This document shows, piece after piece, positions 15,102 to 24,512 of a DNA stretch of 64,000 nucleotides. The stretch is from Lachnospiraceae bacterium. Lineage in GTDB: Bacteria > Bacillota > Clostridia > Lachnospirales > Lachnospiraceae. Below the pieces are notes generated by a model, which worked only from the letters and a program-made list of their open reading frames with translations, did not search any database and had not been told where the DNA came from. The stretch is from contig NBBL01000006.1 of the NCBI GenBank assembly GCA_002892395.1, positions 1 through 64,000 on the forward strand, given 5' to 3'. The translations under genes and the position numbers were made by a program. Each line of letters starts with the position of its first letter. The first letter of the stretch is position 1.

Positions 15102-16417
15102 TGCTCTTCCTCCTGATTTTGAGTTTCCTCAAATATTCTCTGATTAAAATTATAGTCTTCCAGAAAGTTATTTAGGATGTTTCTAAAATATTCTTTATTT
15201 TCCTCTACCATTTCTTTAGGATCAAATAAAGAATAGTTTCCATGACTCAAAAGGTTGACTATCCTTGTATATACTGGCTCATTTTCTGCATCACCTTTTC
15301 TAATGCATGAAGAAAAATGAGCATAACCATGAAATGACGCTGTTTTTTCTAATATGTTTCTCAATATATTAAAATGATAAGTATATAATATTCCAGTATC
15401 GGACGCTTTTTTTAATTCTTTCAATAATGCAACATGATGAAAAAACGGCGTCTTGGTAGTATCTTTTAAAATATACGTAGCGTTGTCTTTGCTTTTTTGC
15501 AAAAATAACTGCTCAGCTCTGCTAATTTCATTACATAAAACATTAAAAAACAATGTGTGATGTGATGATACAATAACTTTTACACCTTCTCCTTTCATAA
15601 GTGCAGCCAAATGGCTAGCTACGGCAATTGCATTATTATCATCCAAAGAAGAGACAGGATCATCTACGTAAATATACTTTACCCACTCATATGCCTCCGC
15701 TTTGTCTATTACCAATTGGACAATAGCCAAGAAAAAGCACCAAATAAAGATATTCTCTTCGCCTCGAGATACCTTAATATTGTCTATTCTTTGCGTAGAT
15801 TCTTCTCTATAAAAATTTATAGATGCATCATCATAATTTATACTAAAATCAAAGTCAGCATATCGCTGAAGAAGAGGGCGAATCCTGTTATCCATATCAA
15901 GATCTTTTAATCCATTGAAAAAACGAGAACTCTTATTGAACTTTAACACACGCTCTGTATCATTATCCAAATCATTATCCCAATAAAACAAATCTTCTGT
16001 AAAAGCATTGTAATAGAGTGTATCTGCTGTTTTTTCTCCAGTTTCTTCATTCAATTGCTGTCCTAAAGATTTGAATTCACCAGAAAGTCGTGTTTTACCT
16101 GTCCCATTATAAGCAAATAAAACAATGTATTTTTTCTCATCCAATAATCTTTTAAAATATTCAGCAATTTCTCTAATTGAATTAAATTCTTTATATCCAA
16201 TTCTTTTAAAAATAAAATCTATATTTACAAGTGCTTCATTAGATATTCCTTCTTTCAAAATATAATTTCCAGAACCTCTGTCTTTTTTATAATTATCCGT
16301 AATTATTTTTTTATATTGTTGAAATGGATTATTATCCTGAGGTTTATTTCCTAAGGTTTTGTTTGTTAGTTTTTGAAACTCTTCTTTTGTAAAGCTTTTT
16401 GGGATATTCAAACTCAT
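15098..16417 (-). CDS. AAA/ABC-type ATPase with C-terminal HEPN-like motif, embedded in type I operon
   Basis: A protein of 439 residues from ATG 16417, with AGGAGG 7 bases upstream. ATPase features: Walker A YNGTGKTR (103-110), an ABC-signature-like VSRGEE (216-221), Walker B plus D-loop YIYVDDPVSSLDD (248-260) and a switch histidine pair (286-287). The C-terminal part has R353-x3-E357 and R385-x6-H392. The second fits the HEPN RNase pattern Rx4-6H, and the R, E, H order and spacing resemble the PrrC/RloC anticodon nucleases. Length also fits PrrC (about 396). It lies between hsdS and hsdM, with overlap or minimal gaps. A tRNA-cutting guard of the restriction system is inferred; a non-nuclease AAA_13-type protein is the alternative. 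Confidence 0.7.
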   Translation of the reverse strand: MSLNIPKSFTKEEFQKLTNKTLGNKPQDNNPFQQYKKIITDNYKKDRGSGNYILKEGISNEALVNIDFIFKRIGYKEFNSIREIAEYFKRLLDEKKYIVLFAYNGTGKTRLSGEFKSLGQQLNEETGEKTADTLYYNAFTEDLFYWDNDLDNDTERVLKFNKSSRFFNGLKDLDMDNRIRPLLQRYADFDFSINYDDASINFYREESTQRIDNIKVSRGEENIFIWCFFLAIVQLVIDKAEAYEWVKYIYVDDPVSSLDDNNAIAVASHLAALMKGEGVKVIVSSHHTLFFNVLCNEISRAEQLFLQKSKDNATYILKDTTKTPFFHHVALLKELKKASDTGILYTYHFNILRNILEKTASFHGYAHFSSCIRKGDAENEPVYTRIVNLLSHGNYSLFDPKEMVEENKEYFRNILNNFLEDYNFNQRIFEETQNQEEEQ

Positions 16418-16419
16418 TT

Positions 16420-17604
16420 TCAAACCTCCTCAGCGACAGGAAATAATCCTTGCATCAATGCTTTTTTATGTTTTTTTAACGCTTCTATTTTATCTATTTG
16501 TCTACACAGCAACTCGTCTATCCCTGATAAAAAATCAGCGATTTTGTTTTGTTCGTTCGAATCTTTTGGAATAACTACTGAACAATGTAACACATCGTTT
16601 TTTCTCAAATTTGTCTGTTTTACCCCGTCATCGAAAGCTAAAAAATATTTGTTTCTATCTATAGTATAAAAAAACAATATTGAATTTATTTTTTTTGGAG
16701 TTATTCTACAAACACGTTGGTTAACTGTATACAAATTATCTTTATCAACCAGATAACACTTAGATAATGCCCTACCATTTGGCACATCACTTAGTACCAT
16801 AAGAATATCTCCTTTATATGCTAATAAGTTTGCTTCATTGGTATATTTTATTATTTCTCCTTCTGTAGAAATAAATTTTGAATTTACTACTATGTATTTT
16901 CCATTATTAATAATATTATTTTCATGCGCTTTGCCATTTTCATAATCTGCGATTTTCCCAATAGTAGTATTTTCCCATTCCCCAGAAGCCCTAAACTCTG
17001 GAAATCTCCATTCAGGAACATTTCTTCCTTCAATAGGGAACAATTTTTGCATCCAGCCTTTTTTATAGTCATTTAGCAATGACAATTTCTTTTCTTCAAC
17101 AGAAATAAGGTCATCGATAGAAGATAAACAGTCTGCGATTTTTTGTTGCTCTGGTAATTTTGGAATTAAAACTTTAAGTTTCGAAAATATTGAAATCCAA
17201 TGTCTCTTATGAACAGAAACCTCATAACTTACCATTTGCATTATTTCAAATATAAATTTAATATTAAAATTATATTTAGCTAACAATATTTTTATTGCTG
17301 ATGATTTTACTTTAAATGGAAAATCAACGAATTTAGAATCAGTAGTAAAATCATCGAAAATAATTACAGGCAATTTATTATTAAAAATTCCATCTTTTTC
17401 ATTCGTATACCCTAAAACAAAAGATTTTCCAGCAGTTAAAACAGGGGTTTCATAATTATTACTATAGTTTTCACTTTGAACTAAATATTGTGTTGGCTGC
17501 AAATAATCCAAACTTTCATTCAATTCTTTTTCTTCCCACTCGCCACTATCTCTAAATTCTAAAAATCTCCATTTAGGAATTGCACCTTTAATATTTTTAC
17601 TCAT
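16420..17604 (-). CDS. hsdS: Type I restriction specificity subunit HsdS
   Basis: A protein of 394 residues with two target-recognition domains, each preceded by the same border sequence (PKWRFLEFRDSGEWE at about residue 10, PEWRFPEFRASGEWE at about 197) and each followed by a conserved coiled-coil spacer (EQQKIADCLSSIDDLI; EQNKIADFLSGIDELL). It sets the bipartite DNA target of the complex. It overlaps hsdR by 8 bases. The in-gene repeats could allow domain exchange, but no second hsdS or invertase is present nearby. Confidence 0.95.
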   Translation of the reverse strand: MSKNIKGAIPKWRFLEFRDSGEWEEKELNESLDYLQPTQYLVQSENYSNNYETPVLTAGKSFVLGYTNEKDGIFNNKLPVIIFDDFTTDSKFVDFPFKVKSSAIKILLAKYNFNIKFIFEIMQMVSYEVSVHKRHWISIFSKLKVLIPKLPEQQKIADCLSSIDDLISVEEKKLSLLNDYKKGWMQKLFPIEGRNVPEWRFPEFRASGEWENTTIGKIADYENGKAHENNIINNGKYIVVNSKFISTEGEIIKYTNEANLLAYKGDILMVLSDVPNGRALSKCYLVDKDNLYTVNQRVCRITPKKINSILFFYTIDRNKYFLAFDDGVKQTNLRKNDVLHCSVVIPKDSNEQNKIADFLSGIDELLCRQIDKIEALKKHKKALMQGLFPVAEEV

Positions 17605-20600
17605 ACGCTTTTAACCCCACAATCTCTCGTCCATCTGCCATTTTCTTTAATAACGGAACTAATTCATCCATAAGCTCCAATTCTTTTTGTGTTCGTTCTC
17701 TCCAACTAAGATTCAGAGGTTCAAGTAAATCAATCAACTTTTCTCCATCAAAAATCATTCTTTCCATAATTCCATTAACAAAAGCCTCTAAAGAGCCAGA
17801 CTCAATCCCATACTTTTCAGATATGGAAATCAGCTTCTTAGAAGATTTTTCATCTTTAAATTTCTGATATCCCTCCATTACTTCTTTTTCGCTTAATCCT
17901 TTATTCTCTTCTGAAGACTTAATAAATCTATCAAGCTCTTCTATATACTCTTCAATATCTTTCCGCTCATCCATAAGGTTAGAAGTGGAAGCAATCAAGT
18001 CAATCAGTTCTTTTTTCGTCATTTTTTCTTTCTTTGGCACATTAGATTGAGTATACCTTGAAATAAGTGCCATAATATAATCATAATCAATAACGGCAGA
18101 TGCAAATAACACAAATTCAAAGTCCAATTGCTCTACTTCCGGAGATACATTATAAATGTCTTTTTCCTGTTCATCTTTTAACCTTCCGGCAATATCTAAA
18201 TATGCCCCTCTAAATGCTCGAACTGTATCTTCTGGTAATAAAGTCTCAACATCAGCTACTTGTTCCTTTTTTATATCTGTGTATTGATCAAGTTGGGTTT
18301 TGAGCCTCTGTATTTGTTTAAATTTATCAATAAACATGGCACGAGCCGTATCACCTTTAAGATTACTTACTGCTTCAGGCTTACACTCAAGTCCTTGTGC
18401 CTTCATAAACTGCTCAAGTTCATCTACTGCTTTTCCCAACTTTTTAATCATAGTAGGAGCCGGATCTACGAGCCAAATTTCTTTAACTTTCTCGCTGTTT
18501 TCTTTTCCTGAAAACAATCTAATCGCTGCATCAACTTCATCTTCATGTCCTCTAAAATCAATAATATTGCCATAAGGTTTAGTGGTATTAAGCACACGAT
18601 TAGTTCTTGAAAAGGCTTGAATCAATCCATGTTGCTTCAAGTTTTTATCTACATATAAAGTATTTAAATATTTAGAATCAAAGCCTGTCAAAAGCATATC
18701 TACAACAATAACAATATCTATTTTGTTTTCATGTGGATAATCCGCATTTGGATATTGTTGGTCTTTTATCCGTTTTTGTACATCTTGATAATACAAATCA
18801 AAGTCGTTGATAGTATGATTTGTTTTGTATTTTGAATTATAGTCGTCAATAATTCTCCTTAAGGCTTCTTTTTTCTTGTCTGGCTCTTGTTTATTATCTT
18901 CTTTTTCTTGTGCAAGATCCTCTTGCAGTTGTTTTACATCTTTATTGCCTTCAGCCGGAGGCGAAAAAACGCAAGAAATATTCAATGGAATAAAACCTTC
19001 ATCTAAATCTAAGTATTCTTTCTGTACCTCATTAAATAAATCATAATACTCTATTGCTTCATTGATACTTGCTGTTGCAAAAATAGCGTTATACCGTCTA
19101 CTATATGTTGCTCCATCATGCTTGGACAAAATAGCTTCTACAATTTTCCTTTTGCTTATCTTTGTATCTACTTTTGCTGCAATATGAGTATCATCAGGCT
19201 TAAAATAATCAATGTGAAAACGTAAAACATTGCCATCATCAATTGCATTCGTGATTGTGTAAGAATGAAGTTCTTTTTCAAAGACGTCTTTTGTTGTTTT
19301 ATAAGAACCAATTGTCCCATCAACTTGTTTATAATTTGAATTTTCTTCAAAAATTGGTGTGCCGGTAAAACCAAACAATTGTGCTTTGGGGAAGAAAGTC
19401 TTTATTGCTTCATGATTATCTCCAAATTGTGAACGATGGCATTCATCAAAAATAATCGCCATACGCTTATCTTGAAGCTTTAGTAGCCTTTCTTTAAAAG
19501 TTAATTCGCCTCTTTTTCTTTTTTCTTGATTACGCTTACTATCGTCATCAAGTGCAAGTCCAAGTTTTTGAATGGTAGTAACTATCACTTTATCCTTATA
19601 ATCATCAGATGTGAGACGCTTAACTAAACTTTCTGTATTTGTATTTTCTTCCACACATCCTTCTTGAAACTTATTAAATTCTATACGAGTCTGTCTATCC
19701 AAATCTTTTCTATCCACAACAAACAAGCACTTTTCAATATCTGGATTATCTTTCAAAAGTGTTGATGTCTTAAATGATGTAAGAGTTTTGCCGCTACCGG
19801 TAGTATGCCAAATATATCCATTACCTCGATTTTGCTCAATACAATCCACAATGGCTTTCACAGCATAAATCTGATATGGTCGCATAATCAATAATTTTTG
19901 CTCACTTGCTACAAGAACCATATATCTACTGATAAGTTCTCCAATAGTACACTTAGGCAAAAAACAATTTTCAAACTCATATAGGTTGGTTATTTTGTTG
20001 TTATCCTTATCTGCAAATTCATAAATAGGCAAGAATCTCTCATCTGCATTAAATAAAAAATGCTCCTTGCGATTATTGGCAAAATAATAGGTATTTGTTT
20101 CATTACTAACAATAAAAAGTTGAATAAAACAAAGTAGAGAATTTGTATATCCATTTCCCAGATCATTTTTATAATTCACTATTTGTTCCATCGCTTTTTT
20201 AGGTGTGATTTGTAAAGTCTTTAATTCAATCTGAACTACCGGGATACCATTAATAAGCAAAATTACATCATAACGATGGTTACTATTTTCTGTGTTAATA
20301 CGCAGCTGGTTGACTACTTCAAATTCATTTTTGCACCAGTTTTTGAGATTCACAAGAGTATATTGCAAAGGCGTATCATCATCTCTTTTAAAAGTATTTA
20401 TTTCTCTGAGCTTTTTTGCATTCTCAAAAACATCTGGATTTATTATACTATCACGTAATCTTATAAATTCAGAATCACTTAATTTTACACGGTTCAATCT
20501 TTCAAAATGCTTTCTGAAATTTTCTTCTAATGAAAATTTATCTCTAATATCTTCACGATAAACATATTTTAAATCTATCAATTTTTTGATAAATTCATTC

Positions 20601-20623
20601 TCTATTTGCTGTTCGTTCTTCAT
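17597..20623 (-). CDS. hsdR: Type I restriction motor/nuclease subunit HsdR
   Basis: About 1008 residues from ATG 20623, chosen for its spacing from AAGGA. The N-terminal nuclease has the YDVILLINGIPVVQIELKT motif (D...ExK). The SF2 translocase follows with Walker A TTGSGKTLT, DECHRSQ and later helicase motifs (DMLLTGFDSKYLNTLYVDK; HGLIQAFSRTNR). The C-terminal helical region binds the methylase. Complete length suggests a working enzyme. It follows a small XRE gene by 20 bases and overlaps hsdS. Confidence 0.95.
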   Translation of the reverse strand: MKNEQQIENEFIKKLIDLKYVYREDIRDKFSLEENFRKHFERLNRVKLSDSEFIRLRDSIINPDVFENAKKLREINTFKRDDDTPLQYTLVNLKNWCKNEFEVVNQLRINTENSNHRYDVILLINGIPVVQIELKTLQITPKKAMEQIVNYKNDLGNGYTNSLLCFIQLFIVSNETNTYYFANNRKEHFLFNADERFLPIYEFADKDNNKITNLYEFENCFLPKCTIGELISRYMVLVASEQKLLIMRPYQIYAVKAIVDCIEQNRGNGYIWHTTGSGKTLTSFKTSTLLKDNPDIEKCLFVVDRKDLDRQTRIEFNKFQEGCVEENTNTESLVKRLTSDDYKDKVIVTTIQKLGLALDDDSKRNQEKRKRGELTFKERLLKLQDKRMAIIFDECHRSQFGDNHEAIKTFFPKAQLFGFTGTPIFEENSNYKQVDGTIGSYKTTKDVFEKELHSYTITNAIDDGNVLRFHIDYFKPDDTHIAAKVDTKISKRKIVEAILSKHDGATYSRRYNAIFATASINEAIEYYDLFNEVQKEYLDLDEGFIPLNISCVFSPPAEGNKDVKQLQEDLAQEKEDNKQEPDKKKEALRRIIDDYNSKYKTNHTINDFDLYYQDVQKRIKDQQYPNADYPHENKIDIVIVVDMLLTGFDSKYLNTLYVDKNLKQHGLIQAFSRTNRVLNTTKPYGNIIDFRGHEDEVDAAIRLFSGKENSEKVKEIWLVDPAPTMIKKLGKAVDELEQFMKAQGLECKPEAVSNLKGDTARAMFIDKFKQIQRLKTQLDQYTDIKKEQVADVETLLPEDTVRAFRGAYLDIAGRLKDEQEKDIYNVSPEVEQLDFEFVLFASAVIDYDYIMALISRYTQSNVPKKEKMTKKELIDLIASTSNLMDERKDIEEYIEELDRFIKSSEENKGLSEKEVMEGYQKFKDEKSSKKLISISEKYGIESGSLEAFVNGIMERMIFDGEKLIDLLEPLNLSWRERTQKELELMDELVPLLKKMADGREIVGLKAYE

Positions 20624-20643
20624 ACTCATCATCCTTATCTAAC

Positions 20644-20859
20644 TTAATTCATCGCTTCTAATAACGAAATCAAATCCTGTCCCAAATCTTTCTTTTTACA
20701 AAGCTCTATCAAGGCATATCTTGCTATCTGATTAGGTTTTGATTTATTATTTTCCCACCGATTCACTGAACTGAAGCCGACATGTAATTCTCTGGCTAAT
20801 CCTTCTTGCGATAAATTTAATTCTGAACGAATGGTCTTAATTATTTCAGAAAGTTCCAT
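20644..20859 (-). CDS. Small XRE regulator at the head of the type I operon
   Basis: A protein of 71 residues from ATG 20859, with AAGGAG 9 bases upstream; an upstream Met has no such site. Essentially a single helix-turn-helix (LSEIIKTIRSELNLSQEGLARELHVGFSSVNRWENNKSKPNQIA). As first gene of the restriction operon it probably controls timing of hsdR expression, comparable with C-proteins of type II systems, but that role is inferred from position. Confidence 0.8.
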   Translation of the reverse strand: MELSEIIKTIRSELNLSQEGLARELHVGFSSVNRWENNKSKPNQIARYALIELCKKKDLGQDLISLLEAMN

Positions 20860-20906
20860 ATCAATCTTCTCCTTAAAAATTTTTATACTACATTTATATG
20901 TCATAT

Positions 20907-20935
20907 ATTATATCATAAGCTATAGTGTTTGGAAA
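20907..20935 (-). promoter_or_regulatory. Promoter of the type I restriction operon
   Basis: Minus strand: -35 TTTCCA (20930-20935), 17-base spacer, consensus -10 TATAAT (20907-20912). Lies between the relaxase stop and the XRE gene, partly overlapping the end of the relaxase gene region. Confidence 0.6.
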
Positions 20936-20957
20936 TATCATTCAATATTATTTCACT

Positions 20958-22430
20958 TTATAAATCAATTTCTTTTGGATTTTTTCTATTATTTCTTGCA
21001 GTCTCTTTTGTTGTATCCTTATCCCTAACCTTTTCTCTATTGAGGGTTTTAATAATTGATTCTTTTTCCTTTTCAACTTTATCTCTACCAAGATACTCAT
21101 TCATATTAACCTTCAGATGTTCCAACTCCTCATACTGTGCTGCTAATGAATTGTATTTTTTAATTATTCCCCCTTGTTGTTCCTGCAGATTCTTAGAATA
21201 CTCATTTAATTCCCTGAAAAGATTTTTACAGGATTTGCTCCTCATTTCTCCCAATACTATCTCTTTTAAATGTGGGAATTGCTTAAGAAAAATATCTATT
21301 TCCTCATAAGATTTTTGATATGCTTCAACATCTTTTTTGTTCATCATCATATAAATTTTATCATTCGGATTTTTACGATAACCCTCGTAATGTTCTCTCT
21401 TACTAATACAAATTTGAATATGTTTAACGACTTCCTTTATTCTCTTTTGCTCAAATGACATCTTATCAAATTCTCGTTTCAAGTCATTCTTTTCAATAGA
21501 AATTCGGCTGATACCACGCTCAAATTCTTCCATTGAGTTAAACCCTTTATTCCTGATTTCAACAAGTGTAGAAGCAGCAGTTTTAAGATTATGTTTTGTT
21601 GCCCAGTATTCGTAACCTTTGCTTGACTTTGCTTTATGGTTGTTCTTAATATCTATGATATTGCCCAACTCTTTGTCTTTATTCAGGATTCGCTCTTTCA
21701 TTCTTTCTTCAGTATAGTTAGCTCCTATAGTTTTCGCTCTGGTAAATCTCTGCTGATTTTTACTTCTGAAAGCTATGTGTTTTCCTTGTTTAATTTCATA
21801 ACCGTAGCTTTCCATTTTAGATAGAAAGGCCTGCCAATTGATTGACTGCTTTATAGTCCTATCAATATCAAATTGAAGCCTCGATTTATAGCTACTTCCT
21901 TTTTTATCTTCATTCCAGTCGTACCAATTCACAAATTTTCTTCGCCTAATCTCGTTGATTTCTTTTTGTGCTTCTTGGTCGATGACAGATAAATTATGCT
22001 CCTTACATAGCTTGTCGCTTTGATTTCTGATATTCATATATGAGCCATAGTAAGAATGATAAATCTTACCCTCATCCACATCTATGGAATTAAAGATTAT
22101 GTGATTGTGTATATGGTCTTTGTCGATATGTGTCGCTAAAATATACTCATATTTCCCGCCTAAAATCTTTTCACAAAGTTCAATTCCTACTTGATGTGCT
22201 TCTTCAAAACTCACTTCTTCCGGAACAAATGATTGAATTAAATGATGAGCTAAAGTTTTGGTTCTTGAGTTAAACTGCTTTTTAGTAAGCTCAAATTCTT
22301 TATGGGCATTTTCCCTACTGCAAAGGTGTGTTGTAACATAGATTTCATCATCGGTTTTATCTCCGTTACAAATATAGTCTATCGCCTTTTTCAGTGTTGT
22401 TTTAATCGGATGTATTTTAGTAACAGCCAT
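20958..22430 (-). CDS. Relaxase (MobA/VirD2-like nuclease domain) of element B
   Basis: A protein of 490 residues. The N-terminal relaxase domain has MAVTKIHPIKTTLKKAIDYICN and the three-histidine metal motif HIDKDHIHNHIIFNSID (about residues 118-134). The catalytic tyrosine is probably in the early YICN segment. The C-terminal half is helical and charged, ending in a basic tail. It nicks oriT and leads the strand into a recipient. It shares one base with the mobC-like gene upstream. It is a different relaxase family from that of element A. Confidence 0.92.
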   Translation of the reverse strand: MAVTKIHPIKTTLKKAIDYICNGDKTDDEIYVTTHLCSRENAHKEFELTKKQFNSRTKTLAHHLIQSFVPEEVSFEEAHQVGIELCEKILGGKYEYILATHIDKDHIHNHIIFNSIDVDEGKIYHSYYGSYMNIRNQSDKLCKEHNLSVIDQEAQKEINEIRRRKFVNWYDWNEDKKGSSYKSRLQFDIDRTIKQSINWQAFLSKMESYGYEIKQGKHIAFRSKNQQRFTRAKTIGANYTEERMKERILNKDKELGNIIDIKNNHKAKSSKGYEYWATKHNLKTAASTLVEIRNKGFNSMEEFERGISRISIEKNDLKREFDKMSFEQKRIKEVVKHIQICISKREHYEGYRKNPNDKIYMMMNKKDVEAYQKSYEEIDIFLKQFPHLKEIVLGEMRSKSCKNLFRELNEYSKNLQEQQGGIIKKYNSLAAQYEELEHLKVNMNEYLGRDKVEKEKESIIKTLNREKVRDKDTTKETARNNRKNPKEIDL

Positions 22431-22810
22431 TATCCGATTACCTCATTGATGATATAGTCGGAAACTTTTTCTCTAAATTCTGATAGGAAAAGCAGTTCCC
22501 CTTGCAAAGCTTTCTTGATATTTTCAATATCATCTTTGTAAATAACCCCTGTGCTGTTTATCGCCTTTGCAATCTGATTCAGGTTCGCTGAGTTACGACT
22601 GACAAGAGAAGATAATTCCCTCAATTTTTTTCTAAACTCACCGGATATATCTATGCTGATAATTCTATTCTTGAAAATACTGTCTCTATAAAACTCCCTT
22701 TTGCTTTTAAAATTGGTCAATGCAAATCTTCGGTTAAGCTCATTCATATCTTCTTCATTCACCATAAAGTGAACGGTACAGTTGTTTTTACGATTAACGA
22801 TCTTTGACAT
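22430..22810 (-). CDS. mobC: MobC relaxosome accessory protein of element B
   Basis: A protein of 126 residues. The N-terminal ribbon-helix-helix-like region (CTVHFMVNEEDMNELNRRFALTNFKSKREFYRDSI) is followed by the MobC signature RELSSLVSRNSANLNQIAKAINSTG. It binds oriT and helps the adjacent relaxase. The stop shares a base with the relaxase start. The start is preceded by GAAAGGAGTG. Confidence 0.9.
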   Translation of the reverse strand: MSKIVNRKNNCTVHFMVNEEDMNELNRRFALTNFKSKREFYRDSIFKNRIISIDISGEFRKKLRELSSLVSRNSANLNQIAKAINSTGVIYKDDIENIKKALQGELLFLSEFREKVSDYIINEVIG

Positions 22811-22839
22811 TTATCATCACTCCTTTCTTACTCGGGGTC

Positions 22840-22913
22840 TTAGGGTCTCCCTAAACTCTTTAAGCTGAATTCCCAGCTTACAAGCCTACTTTTTGGACTG
22901 TGGTCAAAAAGTA
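22840..22913. other. Candidate oriT of element B
   Basis: Directly upstream of mobC lie three perfect hairpins: TTAGGG/CCCTAA (22840-22854), TAAGCTG/CAGCTTA (22861-22880) and TACTTTTTG/CAAAAAGTA (22887-22913). Close to them is a TAAGACCCCGAGTAAG stretch on the minus strand. This is a typical setting for a transfer origin; the nic position is not identified. The rest of 22811-23114 has no gene. Confidence 0.55.
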
Positions 22914-23048
22914 TATGCTTGCTATCTAACTGAAAATAATGCTTTTACTAATAATTTCTTATAACTATCACAGAAAAATAGTTGGCTTTTGTCTAAATCG
23001 GTGCTGCACAATATTTCCTCTGTTTTTTATTAAAGTTTGAAAGTTGTC

Positions 23049-23099
23049 GCTACCACTACCTCACTACCTGCCTTATAGGTAGCAAAGTAGCGGTAGCGG
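23049..23099. repeat. GTAGC/CTACC-rich hairpin cluster next to the replication gene
   Basis: CGCTACC...GGTAGCG outer arms enclose CTACCTGCC and ATAGGTAG, so several copies of CTACC and its complement lie within 51 bases, followed by CTTTTT on the plus strand. It is just past the stop of the VapE-like gene. It may be a terminator or a replication-origin structure with iteron-like repeats. Confidence 0.5.
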
Positions 23100-23114
23100 A
23101 CTTTTTCAAAACTA

Positions 23115-24512
23115 TTAGAATGGTATGTCCGAAGAATCAACCTCAATAAAATCTTCACTTTCTTTTCTCTTATAAAATTTCTTACTTACCCTGACGACAC
23201 CGTCAATCCTGACCTTCTTACTTTTAACAGACGGCTCTAATGTCCACTCACTTGCCATTTCGTTTGCCATAAGTTCCGAAAATACTTTTTCATTGGTTTC
23301 AGGATACTTACTTGTAAACTCGGCAGAGCATAACAAGTTCGGCGTATCTGATTTTGTAATTTTCCATTCCATGAAGTCAAAGAAGTTTTGTACATGCCTG
23401 TTATCGCTCTTGTGTGTTTGAATAACATAGTCTAAATCAGTTCGTAACTCTTTCGGCAAATAGAAATCGTGAAGCTTGTTTTCATAAAGATAGACAGCTT
23501 CTGCAACGGCTCCTTCAAAGTCCTGTTTTATGATTTCCTCATGTTCTTTTCTTGTGATAGTTTCCAATATCGGATATTTTTCGGGATCATACATTAACGG
23601 AATTTGTATGTTCTCAGCATTAACCTTTACAGGTAAATATCTTCGTTCTCCGGAAAAATCCCCTAAAAATGTTGCATCATTTGTAGTCGCAATCAATATG
23701 CAGGTTCGTTTTACATCTGTTGAAAACCGTTCATATGGAAGTCTTACTGTGCTTGTCCTTGCCGATATAAACAGCTTCGCTTCATCGGCACTTTTTGCAT
23801 TTCTAAGAGCAACAAATTCTTCAAGTTCTACTACAACTTTCCCGACAAGATTACTGACTGCATCCTTACCTTTGATATTGTTTAAGGAACAGTACCATTC
23901 AGGAAGTAATGCAAGTTTTTCTATGAAAGAAGTCTTGCCTACACCTTGAATTCCCGTGAGAACCATCAGCTCATCAAACTTACAACCGGGATTAAAAACT
24001 CTCTTTACCATACCAACTAAAACATGCTTCATAATCCAAGCATTTAATGCTGTATCTTCTGCTCCAAGATATTTAGGCAAAAGATTTTTAATATGGTTTT
24101 CCCCGTCATAACTTAATGATTTCATATACATAGCCGGCAAATTAACCGTTCTTTTATGTGCGACAAAGGTAATGGCATCTTCCATTCTGTTTTTAGCATA
24201 TTTGATTCCGAATTCTCTTTCGATTTCAACTCCAAGAACATTAGTCATATGGTCATTCCATTTTCTTATCTCCAATTCAGAATGATTTTCTCCTTTTAGC
24301 TTCCCAAAAAACTGAATCGTCCTGCTGCATGAATCGAAGAATATATTCCCTGATATAATGGATTGTTCTTTGCAAAAAGAGGGATTAACTAACACAGTAA
24401 TTAGGTTGGTTGCTGTACTTTTGACTTGTCCTTTGTCTGTGATTTCAAGCTCACGATTCAAATAATCGTTAAGCTCCACATCATCAAATTTAAGCCAATT
24501 ATTCAAGAGCAT
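23115..24512 (-). CDS. VapE-family replication helicase-like protein
   Basis: About 465 residues. After an N-terminal region of about 170 residues comes the VapE-type ATPase (PF05272): Walker A TGIQGVGKTSFIEKL, Walker B VVVELEEF, then ARTSTVRLPYERF and the sensor strand CILIATTNDATFLGD with arginine-finger GERRYLPV. Such proteins replicate satellites and islands together with a primase. The start is uncertain: ATG 24512 lies only two bases after GGAGG, and TTG 24506 has better spacing. It overlaps the primase stop by 14 bases. Confidence 0.85.
   Translation of the reverse strand: MLLNNWLKFDDVELNDYLNRELEITDKGQVKSTATNLITVLVNPSFCKEQSIISGNIFFDSCSRTIQFFGKLKGENHSELEIRKWNDHMTNVLGVEIEREFGIKYAKNRMEDAITFVAHKRTVNLPAMYMKSLSYDGENHIKNLLPKYLGAEDTALNAWIMKHVLVGMVKRVFNPGCKFDELMVLTGIQGVGKTSFIEKLALLPEWYCSLNNIKGKDAVSNLVGKVVVELEEFVALRNAKSADEAKLFISARTSTVRLPYERFSTDVKRTCILIATTNDATFLGDFSGERRYLPVKVNAENIQIPLMYDPEKYPILETITRKEHEEIIKQDFEGAVAEAVYLYENKLHDFYLPKELRTDLDYVIQTHKSDNRHVQNFFDFMEWKITKSDTPNLLCSAEFTSKYPETNEKVFSELMANEMASEWTLEPSVKSKKVRIDGVVRVSKKFYKRKESEDFIEVDSSDIPF

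Noticed and set aside
16420-17604. Phase-variable hsdS shufflon
   Set aside because: Internal repeats exist, but there is only one hsdS, no partial copies and no adjacent recombinase apart from the element integrase.
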